From NCBI GenBank assembly GCA_038380795.1, contig CM076266.1, positions 36,965,425-37,029,424 of the forward strand: a DNA stretch of 64,000 nucleotides. The letters are read 5' to 3'. Positions 15,401 through 27,020 of the stretch are shown here, one piece after another. Position numbers and translations under genes: made by a program. How positions within the stretch are numbered: position 1 is the stretch's first letter; each line of letters begins with the position of its first letter. Origin of the DNA: Pyrocephalus nanus. Lineage: Eukaryota; Chordata; Aves; Passeriformes; Tyrannidae. The notes under the pieces are model-generated. The model ran no database searches. It was not told the origin of the DNA and saw only the letters and a program-made list of their open reading frames with translations.

Positions 15401-16187
15401 TTTGTTATTGGCTAACAGCAGTTAGAAAATTCAATGAAGAGACAAAATTGGAGTGGCAAGTATGAGGCTAAAAACCCTTCAGAAACGAACATGGTGTGAA
15501 TAACAATGTAGAAGTGCAAATACTTACAAAAATTGAATGAAACCAGAGGCTGTCTTAAAATTGACTGTCTCTTGTAGAGTTTTGATGTAAGAAAAACTGC
15601 AGTGCCCCTAAAATACAGTTTCCAAACCAGATTACATCTCCAATTAAGGGATGTTAGAAAATATTTTTTCCTGGAAGTTCCTTCTGTGGGAAACTGTGTG
15701 TGAGCAGCATAACTAATGAGCACAGTAATATCAACTACAACTGCTAGCAAAGTTATTCTTCTTTTTCTGTCACCTTTGCCTTAATAGGAATAGCTTTCTT
15801 ATCTGTCTATTAATAGTGTTGCATTTTCTGCCAAGGAAATCTACAGCCTCCCAGACTCCATAATATGCTTATCATTTCAGCTCTTTAGTTCTAGCTGCAG
15901 TATTAACTATGGGCTCTGTCATTTGCACTTCAATGTCCAGTTATGAGTTACAGCAAAGCAGATACAGAGAGGTTAGCAAGTCAAACAGCAACAGTTTTCT
16001 GCACTGTCCTTCTCTGAAGTGTAGACTCCTCATACAGCTTGCTCTTGGTTTAGCTCAAACTGCTACACTGTTCTGTACAGACCATCATCACTAAATGTCT
16101 CGTGCTGCTTCTGGCATGTACTTGCATCCAGAGAGCAGAACAAGCACTCCAGCCCAGGCTCCAAGCAAACTCATATTTCATGTACAA

Positions 16188-16219
16188 CCAGTATGTTTGA
16201 ACTGAGCCAGTATGTTTGA
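16188..16219. repeat. 13-bp direct repeat
   Basis: CCAGTATGTTTGA occurs at 16188-16200 and 16207-16219, spaced 19 bp start to start, each followed by a GAGCC-like end. It looks like a small tandem duplication. Confidence 0.75.
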
Positions 16220-19200
16220 GCCAGATCTGACTAGGAGAGAAGCTGACGGGAGCTTTGCCAGAATCCATGTAAGCAGAGACCTGGCACTAAAAAAGCCTTC
16301 CTTAATCTTTAGAGCATTTACCAACAGTTTGTCCTCTGTCAGATAGTTTAAGATCATTCTTTTTGCAAACACATTAAGCTCAAATGCTGCCAAAGGTTTT
16401 CTTTAACTCCAGCCTACCGTTCTCATCAGACCAGCTTAGCAAAGAAACAAGGTGTGGGGCAGAGCCTTTGCCTGACGCAGTGCACTGTGTCACAGCATCC
16501 AGGTCCCACCTAAGGCAAGGGATGCTGCAGTTGTGCCCAGGGCAGGTCACAGGAGTGGGACTGAAAGTGCAAGAGCAGGGAACCATGATGACTTCTCATC
16601 AGGAACTGCAACAGATTTTACCTGATCAGAGCATTCATGAAACTCCAGCTTGCGTTTATTTCCAGCATTTCAATTCTTTGAATATATTTTCCCAAATTAC
16701 ACTTGCTGATGTAGGATTAGAAACTAGAATGGAAGATTTTTTTCTCCCCTTGTCTGGGACACAAAGACCGCTGATGCAGTTAAGAGCAGCATTTGCAGGA
16801 AAATGTAATAGCGATTAATGTTTCAGAACAACAGATTTTATGACAGCCTACTGCAATTTTTTCTCTCCTAAATGTGAAGATTAATTGCTTACAGCAAGTT
16901 ACACTTCTACATTCACCATTAACTTGAACTACTGGCAATTAATTACAGTATGTACCAGTACCAGGTACTTATCTGCCCTACATCTTCTAGTATGTGTTTA
17001 TTTGCCCCAAGTACAGCATTCCATAAGCAAAACAAACATAAAGTAGGTGATCACAACTTGCCCAAGTTTAAATCATAAACCTAAACAGACAACATGTGAT
17101 CTTCAAATGTTATTTGTACAAAAAAATTTATTTCTCTACCCAAAATCCTTGTTGAAGCTGGATAACATTAAAATTACAATTGCCTACAGGAGTAAGAAAG
17201 TATTTGCAGCATGCTGTTCTCCCACAACACTTCATTCCTTAAAATCATAATGGCTCCTTCTAGATTAAACATCTGTTAAACTATTCAGACCAAAATTTGG
17301 AAACTGTGTCTAAAAATCAAGCAGCTTCCTAAAGTCAGACAGAAATAACTTCTGGATGAAATACCTGCATTAAATACTTTAAAGAATAAATGCTTTCTTA
17401 GGCCTGTTGCAAAAATTTGGACAAGAAGACATGAACAACAACAGCTTCATCCAGCCCAATTATCACATCTCCCTTCTGGAACGGGCATGACTCCACTAAT
17501 TACAACCTCAAAGAAATTATCATTATGGGAACAGACAGGTACCCCAGGCAGTACCAAGACATTTGATCTGAATGCTGGCTCCTCCTGCCATCCTGTGCCT
17601 TGGTGGCCCCCTCCATTGACCTACCCCATGGGGAGCGGAGGCGCTGGAGTGACTGAGACATCGAATAATCTCTGCTGTCAACACAGGAGGTGACAGAACG
17701 AACAGAATCCCTGGATGGTGTTAACAAACCCACCAAGGAGATGAATGCCTTCAGCTGCACTTTCACACTCTGGAATTGGTTTCAGTATGAAACAAAATCT
17801 CACTTGTAAAGAGCCTAATCTGGTAAGAGGAGTACTGATGCTTAACCTTAGAGCACTGAATTCTCATCTTATTCCTGAGAAATAATGAAAGTTTCTGTCC
17901 TGCATGTATGGCTTTCTCACATCATTTCTGAAACATTCAAAATACTCTAGGCAGCACTTTCAAATAAACTGGCTCAGTAATTGAAAAACAACATTTTACC
18001 TGTTAAACTGGCCGGAGAAAAAAACATCAATGATTTTTCACACTTGCAGCAAAGAATTTGCTTTGCAGAAAAATGTCATCCTGAATATTCATTCACTTAT
18101 TTCTAGGGGTTGAAGTGAGTGAAGGTTGTGATTTTTGGGCAAACCATGGCCTTTGCCTAAAATGCTGTATAACAAATGGCAGCCTCAAGCAAAACATTTA
18201 ATACAACTCTCACTGAACTATTACTTCCCCATAATATTCTCGTATTTGAGGACTTCTAAAGTTTATATAAAAACAAACATTACATTCCCTTTATCCTCAG
18301 TCCCTATATGCTACTATTAATAAATGGGAAGATGACCCCTGAGTCTTTGCTATCAAACCTACCATGAGCTTCCCCCCAGGAACATATGAACCAAAGCGCA
18401 TGGCAGGCTTCACCATACAGACTTCTGTGACCTTTTTTTTTGGTTGCTAATAATTTAGTTGATGTGATCTTTTTTCACATGGATTTACATGAAATGGTGG
18501 AAAAGTATTGGTGCCAGTAGAGAAAGCCACTGGTCGTCCTAATCATCAGCACAGGCTTCAGCTGCTACTCCAAGTCTTCAGCTTGTGAGCAGATTCTCTT
18601 TCCTGTTTAGGCCACTCCTCTTATAGCTGTGATTGCTCCTACTTCTCCTGGCAAGGAAAATATGTTAGAGACAGCTGCTATTCCTCCTTCTGCTCTTCCC
18701 CTCAGCGGGAAGAAGGCAGAAAGGGTTGCCAACAATGTAGTGGCTTAACTGAAGCCAGCTATTTTTACATGACAGCACAGCCATAAAGCCCAGCCTAGCA
18801 GGCTGCTACTGCCTGCACGTACAGAAATCTGTATGAGCACCAGTTCTTGTAGGGTAAGGACCTGGGGTACTGCCTTTCACATCATGAACCACCTCAGAGG
18901 TAAATAATACTCTAAACATTTAAATTTTATTCAGCTGCAGTGCAAAAGAAGACCTAATACAGTCACTAATGAGGTCCAGAGGTGTGTTTTCACTATTGAC
19001 AATGTGTTACAAGTTCAAACATTTTCAAGCATAAGTATCTGGAACTAAGAATGCAGAACACCACTCACTTTAAGCCAAGATGTTAATTTTTTGAGCAGTC
19101 ATCAGAGAGGAGTCTTATACTCTCCTCTGTGCTGCATTTCCACTCATATGAGATGGATCAGGTAGCAGATCTGGCTCAAAATTCATATGTTTTTTCTTCT

Positions 19201-21091
19201 AAACTTCTCCAGTTTTAATCTGGGGCCATTTCTAGTGTCACCTATTGTGTAGCTGCATAAAACTGTAGGTCAGCAAAAAGGTGGTGATGAAGGAGAGAGG
19301 GCACAGGTCCCTTCAGCAACAGTTTGCCTTCTGTTGGTCTAAAAGAGTTTTTACAGTATAAAATTTAAGAATGACATCCAACCCCAAGCACAAAAGAAAA
19401 CACAATCTTCTGTGAAATACACGGTACTAGAGCAAACCCTTCTGAGGCCTCTGAGAACTACAAAAGACCATTGCTCCTCAACTGCAAGAACTGTAAGTAA
19501 AATGAAACAATTTTGAAACTGTATTTTTCCTTGCACAACTCAAATTTTCCTGATTTCCTAGAGAATGTAGCATGATCTTCAATTGCCATGATTGCTTTAT
19601 TACACTACAGTAATGTAATAATGTTTACAATCATCCCAGTGATGGTCCAGTTCCAGAACTACCTGTGGACCATTCTCTTACACAAAAACACCTACACAGA
19701 AAAAGTTTGTCACACTGCACTATGACTATTTCTTATTGAGCCTTAAATAAAGCAAAAATTCCCTTTCTTATGCCTGTTACAGAATTAAATATCAATTAGT
19801 GTCCGATCACAGGAATCAACTGAAGGAGCATTGGATATCTCAATGGCATCTACTCCTCTTAGATACTAAAATACCATTCAACTGAACCAAAATCTATTGT
19901 CCTCAGTAGATAAATTTTGAAATAAAACTTGAATGGAGGACTTGTTGTTGTACCACTGTCCAAAGGCCTTCCCTGTGTCAGTACACCTCCCCTAAAAAAT
20001 GTCATTGTTGATGGAAAAAATTTGTTACAGAGGATGTTTACATATCAAGTCAGTTATTCAAGCAATTATTATTACTGAGCAATCCAAACCAGTATATAAT
20101 CAGCCAATGCAGATATGTGAACCCAACAGATAATTCTGCCAGAAATGTCCAAGAGAGATGAGGATACATACAGAAAAGAAGCCGACCTCTTTTCATATTC
20201 ATCATGACTGTATGACAGCAAATTCACTCCCTGCTTCCCAAACTGGCTCTAGTTCCCAACTAGCTAGCCAGCATACTGAACACTAAAATCAACAGTCATG
20301 CTGCAGAAGTGCACCCAAAAAATGTCAGTAAGTCAATTCAGCACAAGCACCAGACTTAAAAAAAAGGTTTCTTTGACACTTCTTACTGCCTTACCACCTG
20401 GGATATGAAAACATCCACATGTCACTGCTTACAAAGCTGCTTCTCATATGTAAAATAATTCCTAATTTTACATCTTCAGATGGTTCCTAGTTGCACAGAA
20501 TTCTCAATTTATCATCATATAAATAGGTCCTAATCCATACAATGCTATGGGTTACAGGTGCATGAGAGAAGGAGATCAAGGAAAGCCCACTCCAAATGAG
20601 AAGAGCAAGAAGAAATGGAAGCAAACAGACAACATCCCAATTTCAGATCCATGAGAAGAAAGGGAAGAAAACACACAATATTTCAATCTGCGACCCATCC
20701 ACCAAAGGCTTGGCAGAGAAGAGGAGGTTTGGACCATGTACAGAAAGGTAACAAACTTGAGCTGTGGTGAAGGGTCAGTGGGAACCACATTCACAATCCT
20801 ACTGTGGAAAATGCTTGAGTTTACATGGATAAATATAACTTGTGGCCAATTTTAGATTCAATTCTTAAGTTAAATGGTATATACACTTATATTTACATAA
20901 TGAAAACATTTGCATTTGGTACTTACTTGAAAGTTTTCACCACAAGCTCCAGTCAAATATGAGTTTGGAGCCAATATCATATTAATAGGGTGTAAACTTT
21001 TCAGTGGGATAGCAATACTTATTAAAGTATTCCTCTCGGATTTGATAGAAAGACTGCTGTTAATTACCAAAATTTGAAAATGAATACTTAC

Positions 21092-21377
21092 CTTTTCAAC
21101 TGGAGTATTTTCTTCACTTGTTACACTTGCTTTTCTTGATTCATTTTTTGTTCTGCTCAGCCTCCGGGACACTTTTTCTCTAAGCAAAGTGGCATATCCA
21201 ATGTGCTCATATATGGGGTTTGTTGTCATTTTGGAAATATACTCAGAAGCCTTTGTTTCTATATACAATGTTATCAAGCCATCTGTAACCAGATCGTGGA
21301 TTGATTCGAACCTTTTCTCCCCAACAAAGTGCTTCCCATCATAGAACAACCTGTAGTTTAGGGTCTGATTACCAAAT
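21092..21377 (-). CDS. CHN2: CHN2 coding exon 6: SH2 C-terminal half and linker to C1
   Basis: This 286-bp exon finishes an Arg codon and then encodes 95 residues. They begin [20 protein letters not shown], pass through [20 protein letters not shown] and end in a Ser/Lys/Glu-rich linker finishing TPVEK. The SH2 part is almost identical to human beta-chimaerin as recalled. The terminal linker (about 20 residues after VSRRLSR) is more divergent, as expected for a disordered stretch before the C1 domain. [10 protein letters not shown] distinguishes CHN2 from CHN1 at this point. The acceptor is TTTGCAG, with a long CT-rich tract upstream. The donor is AAG followed by GTAAGT, phase 0. The frame stays open past the donor for 73 codons into intron 6. 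The C1 and RhoGAP exons that should follow were not found down to position 1. Confidence 0.96.
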
Positions 21378-22886
21378 CTGCAAACACCAGAAAAAAACGG
21401 AGGGAGAGAAGGAAGAGAGAGAGAGAGAATTCAGACTGGCAAAACACTCAGGATGTAATTTCACTGACAAACCTATATGTCTGGATTACATATGGAATAT
21501 GCACACAGCTGCAACTGGACCTCTGTGGAGAGACCAACCCAAGTTTGAACCCAAACTTGACTCCATCACAGGGACTGGACCACAGAACTGAGGCCAAGTC
21601 TCCACAACAAGCTACATGACCCAGATGTATGTGATTAAATCTAAATCCTATGGGAGCTAGCACAGCAGTTGGGATGCATAACTGTGTTAAAGGCTCTTCC
21701 ATCCTGAAGCATTTCTGAGGTGTAGAAAACCTGAGCTTAAACACCATGGGCATATTTACAGTCAGTGAAGAGAGATGGGCATCTCAAGCAAGTAATTCAA
21801 ATCCTAAGGGCCTGAATCATGTTCTCTTAGGAAGCTAGCTAAACCAAGCTCCTAATTCAGGGCCCAATTGAATATCCAAAGTTATGTGGGAAAACTTTGG
21901 TCCTATTTATGGCAGGTGTAATCTACTGAGATTTTTTTAAGTGTTTTAAAAATCGAAGTGCTGTAGCAGCACATTCAGTTTGCAACACTGAGGTTGGAAT
22001 TCCACTATTGATTAAAGGATTCAAAAATATTATATTGGGTTAAATGGTCCTTATATTGCATCAAAACTGCATGCCTCTGCATCCTTTCTAGGTATTCAAA
22101 TCAAAGTGTTTAAGCCTCTTATTTTTCACTCATATTTTTCATATGAATTCCCAATTTTTAATCAAATTCAGTTTTTGATTCTACAAATTATGATCCAGAT
22201 GGGTTTAGAAATCATGTTGTTGTATCAAAACAATAGGCATTTTGCCACAATTCTCATCCTTTAGTATTTTTTTCAAAATCTCTCTCCAAAACCCTAAAAA
22301 AATGTGTTTGTTCTTTTTCAGCTGACAGAAGTTGGTTTTAATTTACACCACTTTTTAGTTGGCATGACTCACCAGCTTTTCCAGCTTTACCATCTGCACA
22401 TCAATACAAATTCTAAGCATGATTCAGCACTGTATCACAGTTACTTGAGGTAATTCCTTAAAGGATTTTTCCTCCTAGTTTACCAGCAGAAGGGTAAAAA
22501 CGCAGACTTTTAGTTCGAGCATGTCTCACAGAAGTAATAATGCTATAAAAATTGCAAGGTATTGCCAATGAGTTTGTCAAAACCCAACTGGGTATCTTTT
22601 CCTCTTTCCACAAGCCCACAGCATCTTTAAGACTTCACGGGCAGATTTTGAATGACACAGCTAAGCGAGGACTGGACATATTTTCCAGGAAATGCACCTG
22701 TGAGGGGCAGTGAGTTTGCAGATAGGTTTACAACTGAATTTTTCATTCAGTTGAATAACAGACTCTTACTTCTCCGAGCAGCAGCATCCTAAGCTTCTCA
22801 ATGTATTTCTACAACAAGCTGACACAATCCCCTCCATTAAAGACATTTACATTTGAACTGTAAGCCTCTATTAAAGCAGCATTTAC
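21378..22886 (-). other. CHN2: CHN2 intron 5 (1509 bp)
   Basis: This phase 2 intron splits an Arg codon between exons 5 and 6. Its last 50 bases on the minus strand form an unusually long pyrimidine tract, described separately. The rest shows no recognised repeat or gene. Confidence 0.9.
21389..21430 (-). promoter_or_regulatory. CHN2: Extended polypyrimidine tract upstream of CHN2 exon 6
   Basis: On the CHN2 strand this is about 41 pyrimidines with one interruption, including a (CT)6-7 run and CTTCCTTCTCTCCCTCC, ending 11 bases before the exon 6 start. It is far longer than needed for U2AF binding and is suited to PTB-type splicing repressors. That regulatory role is inferred. Confidence 0.6.
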
Positions 22887-23000
22887 CTGAGAGCAAGAGT
22901 ATAGCAGCCGGGTTGCCGCTGGCTTTCTCTGAGAATATATGCTCCTTCTACGCCAGCAAGTATTTCATCTGCTTGCTCCCGAGAAATGATCCCATGAAAC
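22887..23000 (-). CDS. CHN2: CHN2 coding exon 5: core of SH2 domain
   Basis: This 114-bp exon completes a Glu codon, encodes 37 residues and ends with two bases of an Arg codon. The visible sequence runs [14 protein letters not shown], then [13 protein letters not shown] and finally CYTLALR across the junction. YILRES is the SH2 FLVRES-type motif, and its Arg is the conserved phosphotyrosine-contacting position. The match to human beta-2 chimaerin is nearly complete, with small changes such as ILAG for LLGG. The acceptor is CCCTTAG and the donor is GTAAAT. Both flanking introns are phase 2, so the exon is symmetric: skipping it would delete 38 residues of the SH2 core in frame. The neighbouring exons lie 3.1 kb upstream and 1.5 kb downstream, the tightest cluster in this gene segment. 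Confidence 0.95.
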
Positions 23001-23397
23001 CTAAGGGAAGACATTTTCGTGACTTACACAACAATCCAACCAGAAATACCTCCTCCTCCACCCCGGAAACCATTTGAAAACTTCAGCACTCTAGAGCATC
23101 GTGGTCCAAGCCATCAGGAGAGCGTCCAAGCAGCGGAACAGCCATTCAGCCTGGACAAGTTCAGCACAGAGACAAACGAAAAATTACACTGTATATGCAG
23201 TTTCAGTCAGTATAACTAACAATCAACAGCATCCAAAGATTATTATCTGTAAATGCCCTGTCTTTTCACAACTTTTCTCTTCTACCAGTCTACACCCCTA
23301 TTCCTTGATTCTTTTCTAGAGGCCTTACAACAGAATCGAAAACTAGGCACAAAGGCATTTTTAAAACACTGAATTATTATATCTAACTATGTAGTTA

Positions 23398-23416
23398 TTT
23401 ATATATATATATACAT
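23398..23416. repeat. (TA)n run
   Basis: A short TATATA tract within an AT-rich stretch of CHN2 intron 4. Confidence 0.8.
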
Positions 23417-25847
23417 AAATATTTAAATATAATTAAAATTATTGGTCTTTCTTCGTTTGCTTTATTTTTATATTAACTATGCTTGCTCAAATTTATAAGG
23501 GAAACTGAGACAAAAATGGAAACAATTATTCAAAATTCTATTCTGAATATATTAAAGTGGAGGAAGGTACAGAATAGTACTGAAAAAAATACTGTTTTCT
23601 TCATTCCAATGAGTTCCTCATTCAGTGTTGGAGAAAAGCAATACTTCTTTGATTCTTTTGTCATTGCTATTTTAAGAAAGAAAGAGAGCCTAGGATGCAC
23701 AATTAACCTTATGATAATCAATATTTAGCAGTGATTTCTCCATCAGTATAAATGCAGTCTTGACAGCAGTTTGAGTTTTAACTCCTACGCACATTTTGCT
23801 AGCTGATAAGTCTCTGAGGGTCTCTTCAGCAGTTTTGAAAGTTTCTATTTTTGCTGCTGTTTGAAAAAAAACACTAAAAGGTACTGGCCTTCAGCATTTT
23901 CTCTTTGCTGACAATACATATGAAGTGGCACATCCCTAACACTGCCTCTGGGGAGCAAGTGAAAGAGAAGAAGAACACGTTGGATGTAAATGCAATTGTT
24001 GTTCCATTCTCTTTATGTGGTCTTTTCATAACTAATATACGTTGAAAATATTAGGTTTTAGTGACCTTTCCAGAGTTGCTTTTTATTAAAAGTAACATAA
24101 ACTGATTATCTTTTCTGTCTGTACAGGTGGGGAACACACTCACTCACTGCTCCATCCAAATTGAAATGAGCATTCCCTAAATGACATAATTTAAGCATGA
24201 CTTTATGAGTAAACTCAAGGCAATTCATAATTTTACAAATAATAAGCATAAGCTATTCTCCAAAAGAAATGTATTATAAACCATACCAGGCTGTAGGTTA
24301 GATATTAGGACAAAAGTTCTCCCTGTGATCAATTTAACAAATCACTGGGACAGGATACTTGGAGCACCAGTGAAATTTCTTTATCCTTGGGTGGTAAGCA
24401 CTGGATAATCCAAGCTTTCTTATGGATATTTTTTGTACATTTTTTTAAGAGCATGAAAACAGCTTGTACGGTGTACAAGTTCCCCTGAACTCAGATGCCT
24501 GCTTCTGACAGCAGCTGACAAGAAATGCTTACAGAAGGACTATAGGAAGCAGTGACATATTTCTATCACTTCACATCCCTGTCCATCCATCACTGGTTTA
24601 GCCACAATTGTGTCTAATCAGTTGTGACCTTACCCTTCATGAATTTGAGAATCTCACTTGTAAGCCCTTTAAGATCTTGGTGCTTTTGATCTCTGCAGCT
24701 GCCCATGGCAATGAACTGGAGAAGGACACTGTGTATGTCCCTCTCTTGGACACCCACTGAGGAAGACCTGTTCATTTTTTATCCTGTGGTAAGAGCAGCA
24801 TCCCTAGTTGCATCCCTTTACTTCACCATTGTTGCCCTTCACCATACCCTTCATTTCTTCTACAACTTTTGCAAAAAGGATGGAGGAGGAAGGGGTAGCG
24901 AGGCACCAGAACTATGTGCCCTATTTAAAATGCAGCCACGTCACATATTTATTTAGTAATATGTGGGGTTTTTTCAGTTTCTTTACCTAAAAATTCCTGT
25001 TTCTCTTTCCCAGTACTGCTGAACACTGAGTCAATTTTTTTTATAGGACTTCCCCAGTGCTTCTGAAATCTCCTTTCTGAATGATAACAACTAATGTGTT
25101 CTTGCCTGGGCAGGTTCACCAAGGTGACATCTAACAGTTTCTGCTAGCTCTGCTGCTCCACAAACCCAAGCAGGTCCCTGGATAAGAGACTGTGGCAATG
25201 GTTTTACAAGTCCTGCTGTAGGAAGTGTGATGTGTTACTCAACTAGGTACTGTCTCCAGCTCTGTTGTACTCTAATGGCTAGATCTGAATGCCTCATTGT
25301 CAAAGATAATATTTTAAAAATGAAACTTTGATAGTTAGGGGCAAAGCTACAGGCTCTTGAGGTTTCTGATGGTAGAAAAGGATCATTAAACATAGATGGT
25401 CTGGGATGGAAGGAAAAATAGAACATGGGATCTAAGTAAGAGATAGGGGCTGGGGTCTCAGCAGATTACTCTAGTAAAGGCCAAATGCCAGGTCTTGGGT
25501 GGCTGCTGCAGTGGCTCTGTCCTTCAACTTCACCTGCCCAAATCTCCATGCAGTGCATGACCCAGCCCCTTCCAAGCTATTTATGGGCAAGAAGACTGCT
25601 GAGAACAAAGGAATTATACTCCAGTGGTTTATTATATTCCTTACAATACAAATACACCTTTTCTTTGGGTATTTTGAACCTCGTAACTTCAGCAGGGAGA
25701 ACAGCATTTACACAGCAGTAGGATACACACACACTTCCACAGCCATGTAGGATGGTGAAAGCATAGGAACATACACAAAAAGGCAGTGAGAGAGTCAAGC
25801 TGCTTCTCTCCTCCCTAGGCCATTGCAGGACCATTGGGATGTATAAG

Positions 25848-25872
25848 CAACAAACAAACAAACAAACAAAAA
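25848..25872. repeat. (CAAA)n microsatellite
   Basis: CAA followed by about five CAAA units, then an A run, in CHN2 intron 4. Confidence 0.9.
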
Positions 25873-26145
25873 GGATGAAGGAACTCAGACAATATTTCTT
25901 TTCCCAAACTCTCATGAGAAAAGCAAAATAAACATGCAGGCTCACACAGCAGCATAATCCATGGATTGTGAGCAGCAGTACTGGACTGCAACATAGCTAA
26001 ATCATTAGGGTTTCAATATATTTGGCTCCTAGTTGAAGTGAAAGGTACAATAAAATATTTTATTAGACCTCCACTGTGTCTTTTAGTTCTATAACAATAA
26101 CTTTTGGATACACCCAACAAATATATAAAAGAGGAAAATACTTAC

Positions 26146-26177
26146 TCTCTTCCATAATACTTTGGCCTGTTCTCCAC
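26146..26177 (-). CDS. CHN2: CHN2 coding exon 4: start of SH2 domain (32-bp small exon)
   Basis: This very short exon reads VENRPKYYGR plus two bases of a Glu codon, which continues into exon 5 as YYGREFHG. The YYGR-FHG motif marks the first strand and alphaA start of the chimaerin SH2 domain and is shared by CHN1 and CHN2. On the minus strand the acceptor is AATTTAG and the donor is GTAAGT. It goes from phase 0 to phase 2, so skipping would frameshift. A compact CpG-rich island lies about 650-830 bp upstream within intron 3. A transcript starting there would reach this exon first, which is noted separately as speculation. At 32 bp the exon is easily missed by gene predictors, but its identity is clear from the joined reading frame. 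Confidence 0.92.
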
Positions 26178-26522
26178 CTAAATTTTGAAAGAAAGGAAAA
26201 AATATTAAAAACATATTAATTTTTAAATAAACTACAGAAAAATAAATTATACTTTTATATTAATGAGGACTACTGCACCCATCTAAGGGATGAAGTACTG
26301 CAGTTTCAAATCTGTGACTGGAGCATGACAATGCAGAAGAAGAGAAAAATGAAAACAGAAGAGGTGGTTTTATTGATGGATTTCTGGGACAAATACCATG
26401 TATCAGTGGTGAAAAAATAGAACTACATCTACTTGTATAAAATCTGGCCGAGCAGATAAAGAATATTTTTCTGCAGTTTTGCCAATCTAGTATTTATAAC
26501 ACAAAGTGAGACTATTTTTCTT

Positions 26523-26632
26523 ACATATGCTTTGTATACATTTATATATATCCTTTATATATGTTATATATACATTATGTACATATATATATTTATGTAT
26601 ATGCACATTTAGATATCATTTATATGCATTTT
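26523..26632. repeat. AT-rich low-complexity block
   Basis: Imperfect TATATA and ACATATAT repeats about 350 bp upstream of CHN2 exon 4 on the gene strand, between exon 4 and the CpG-rich island. Confidence 0.8.
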
Positions 26633-26819
26633 TTGCCTATGCATAGCAACGGACAGAAGATAAAAAGTTTAATATTCTTGGGAAAAAGAAAAGCTTTCTG
26701 TATTTAGACATAAGCCTCAAATTCCTAGAAGTCTCAAGAATTTGCGGGCTGGACCCAAAGTACACTCAAAGGTGCCGGAAAGACTCCCAGTTATCTCAGA
26801 GACCGTCGAACCAGCTTTT

Positions 26820-27005
26820 AGGGGTGTCAGGTTCCCACGCCGAAGCCCCGGGCAGGCCTGACACCGCGACTCGCCCCCAAAAAGCAGCTCCCTGTGCCCC
26901 CTCCCCGCGGCGGGGCCGGGCGGGGGCCGGCAGGGGGCGCCGCTCCCCCGCCTTGCGCGGGCCCTTAGGTGGGCTCGGCCAATTAACACGCACGCGGCCA
27001 TCGCT
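26820..27005. promoter_or_regulatory. Intronic CpG-rich island, candidate promoter or insulator
   Basis: By hand count there are about 22 CpG dinucleotides in roughly 175 bp, in a window where CpG is otherwise scarce. The block contains GC-box-like GGGCGGGG (26918-26925), a CCGCGG site, a CCAAT-type GGCCAATTAA on the plus strand (about 26978-26987) and a strong CTCF-like motif. It lies in CHN2 intron 3, about 650-830 bp upstream of exon 4 on the gene's strand. A minus-strand ATG in good context (GCGATGG, first base of ATG at 27001) opens 94 codons, but no strong splice donor in the right phase to join exon 4 was seen. A role as alternative promoter, enhancer or insulator is inference. Confidence 0.55.
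26924..26942 (+). promoter_or_regulatory. CTCF-like binding motif
   Basis: GGGCCGGCAGGGGGCGCCG aligns without gaps to the vertebrate CTCF core as recalled (TGGCCACCAGGGGGCGCTA). It keeps the invariant CAGGGGGCGC block. Differences are confined to the flanks and to tolerated positions. Binding is not shown by the sequence alone. Confidence 0.6.
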
Positions 27006-27020
27006 AATTACTTCACTGGG

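Larger units (their letters stand above)
1..21091 (-). other. CHN2: CHN2 intron 6, visible part (at least 21 kb)
   Basis: After exon 6 the next expected coding segment (the linker leading to the C1 domain, then the zinc-binding C1 itself) was searched for on the minus strand and not found, so the intron continues beyond the window. In mammals the beta-1 isoform, which lacks the SH2 domain, starts from an alternative promoter downstream of the SH2 exons. No convincing first exon or CpG-rich promoter was seen here. The region holds one CR1 (9100-9441), an AT-rich inverted repeat (3277-3330) and otherwise unremarkable AT-rich DNA. Confidence 0.7.
23001..26145 (-). other. CHN2: CHN2 intron 4 (3145 bp)
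   Basis: This phase 2 intron runs from the GTAAGT donor after exon 4 to the acceptor of exon 5. It holds a short CAAA microsatellite (25848-25872) and a TA run (about 23398-23415). No other structure was recognised. Confidence 0.88.

Noticed and set aside
16384..16818. The longest plus-strand frame outside the repeats (144 codons).
   Set aside because: No domain, no codon pattern or splice context of a gene, no poly(A) signal arrangement; taken as chance.
26717..27001. 94-codon minus-strand open frame in the CpG-rich island.
   Set aside because: Its Arg/Gly/Pro/Ala-rich composition simply reflects GC-rich DNA. No domain is recognisable and no convincing donor joins it to exon 4.
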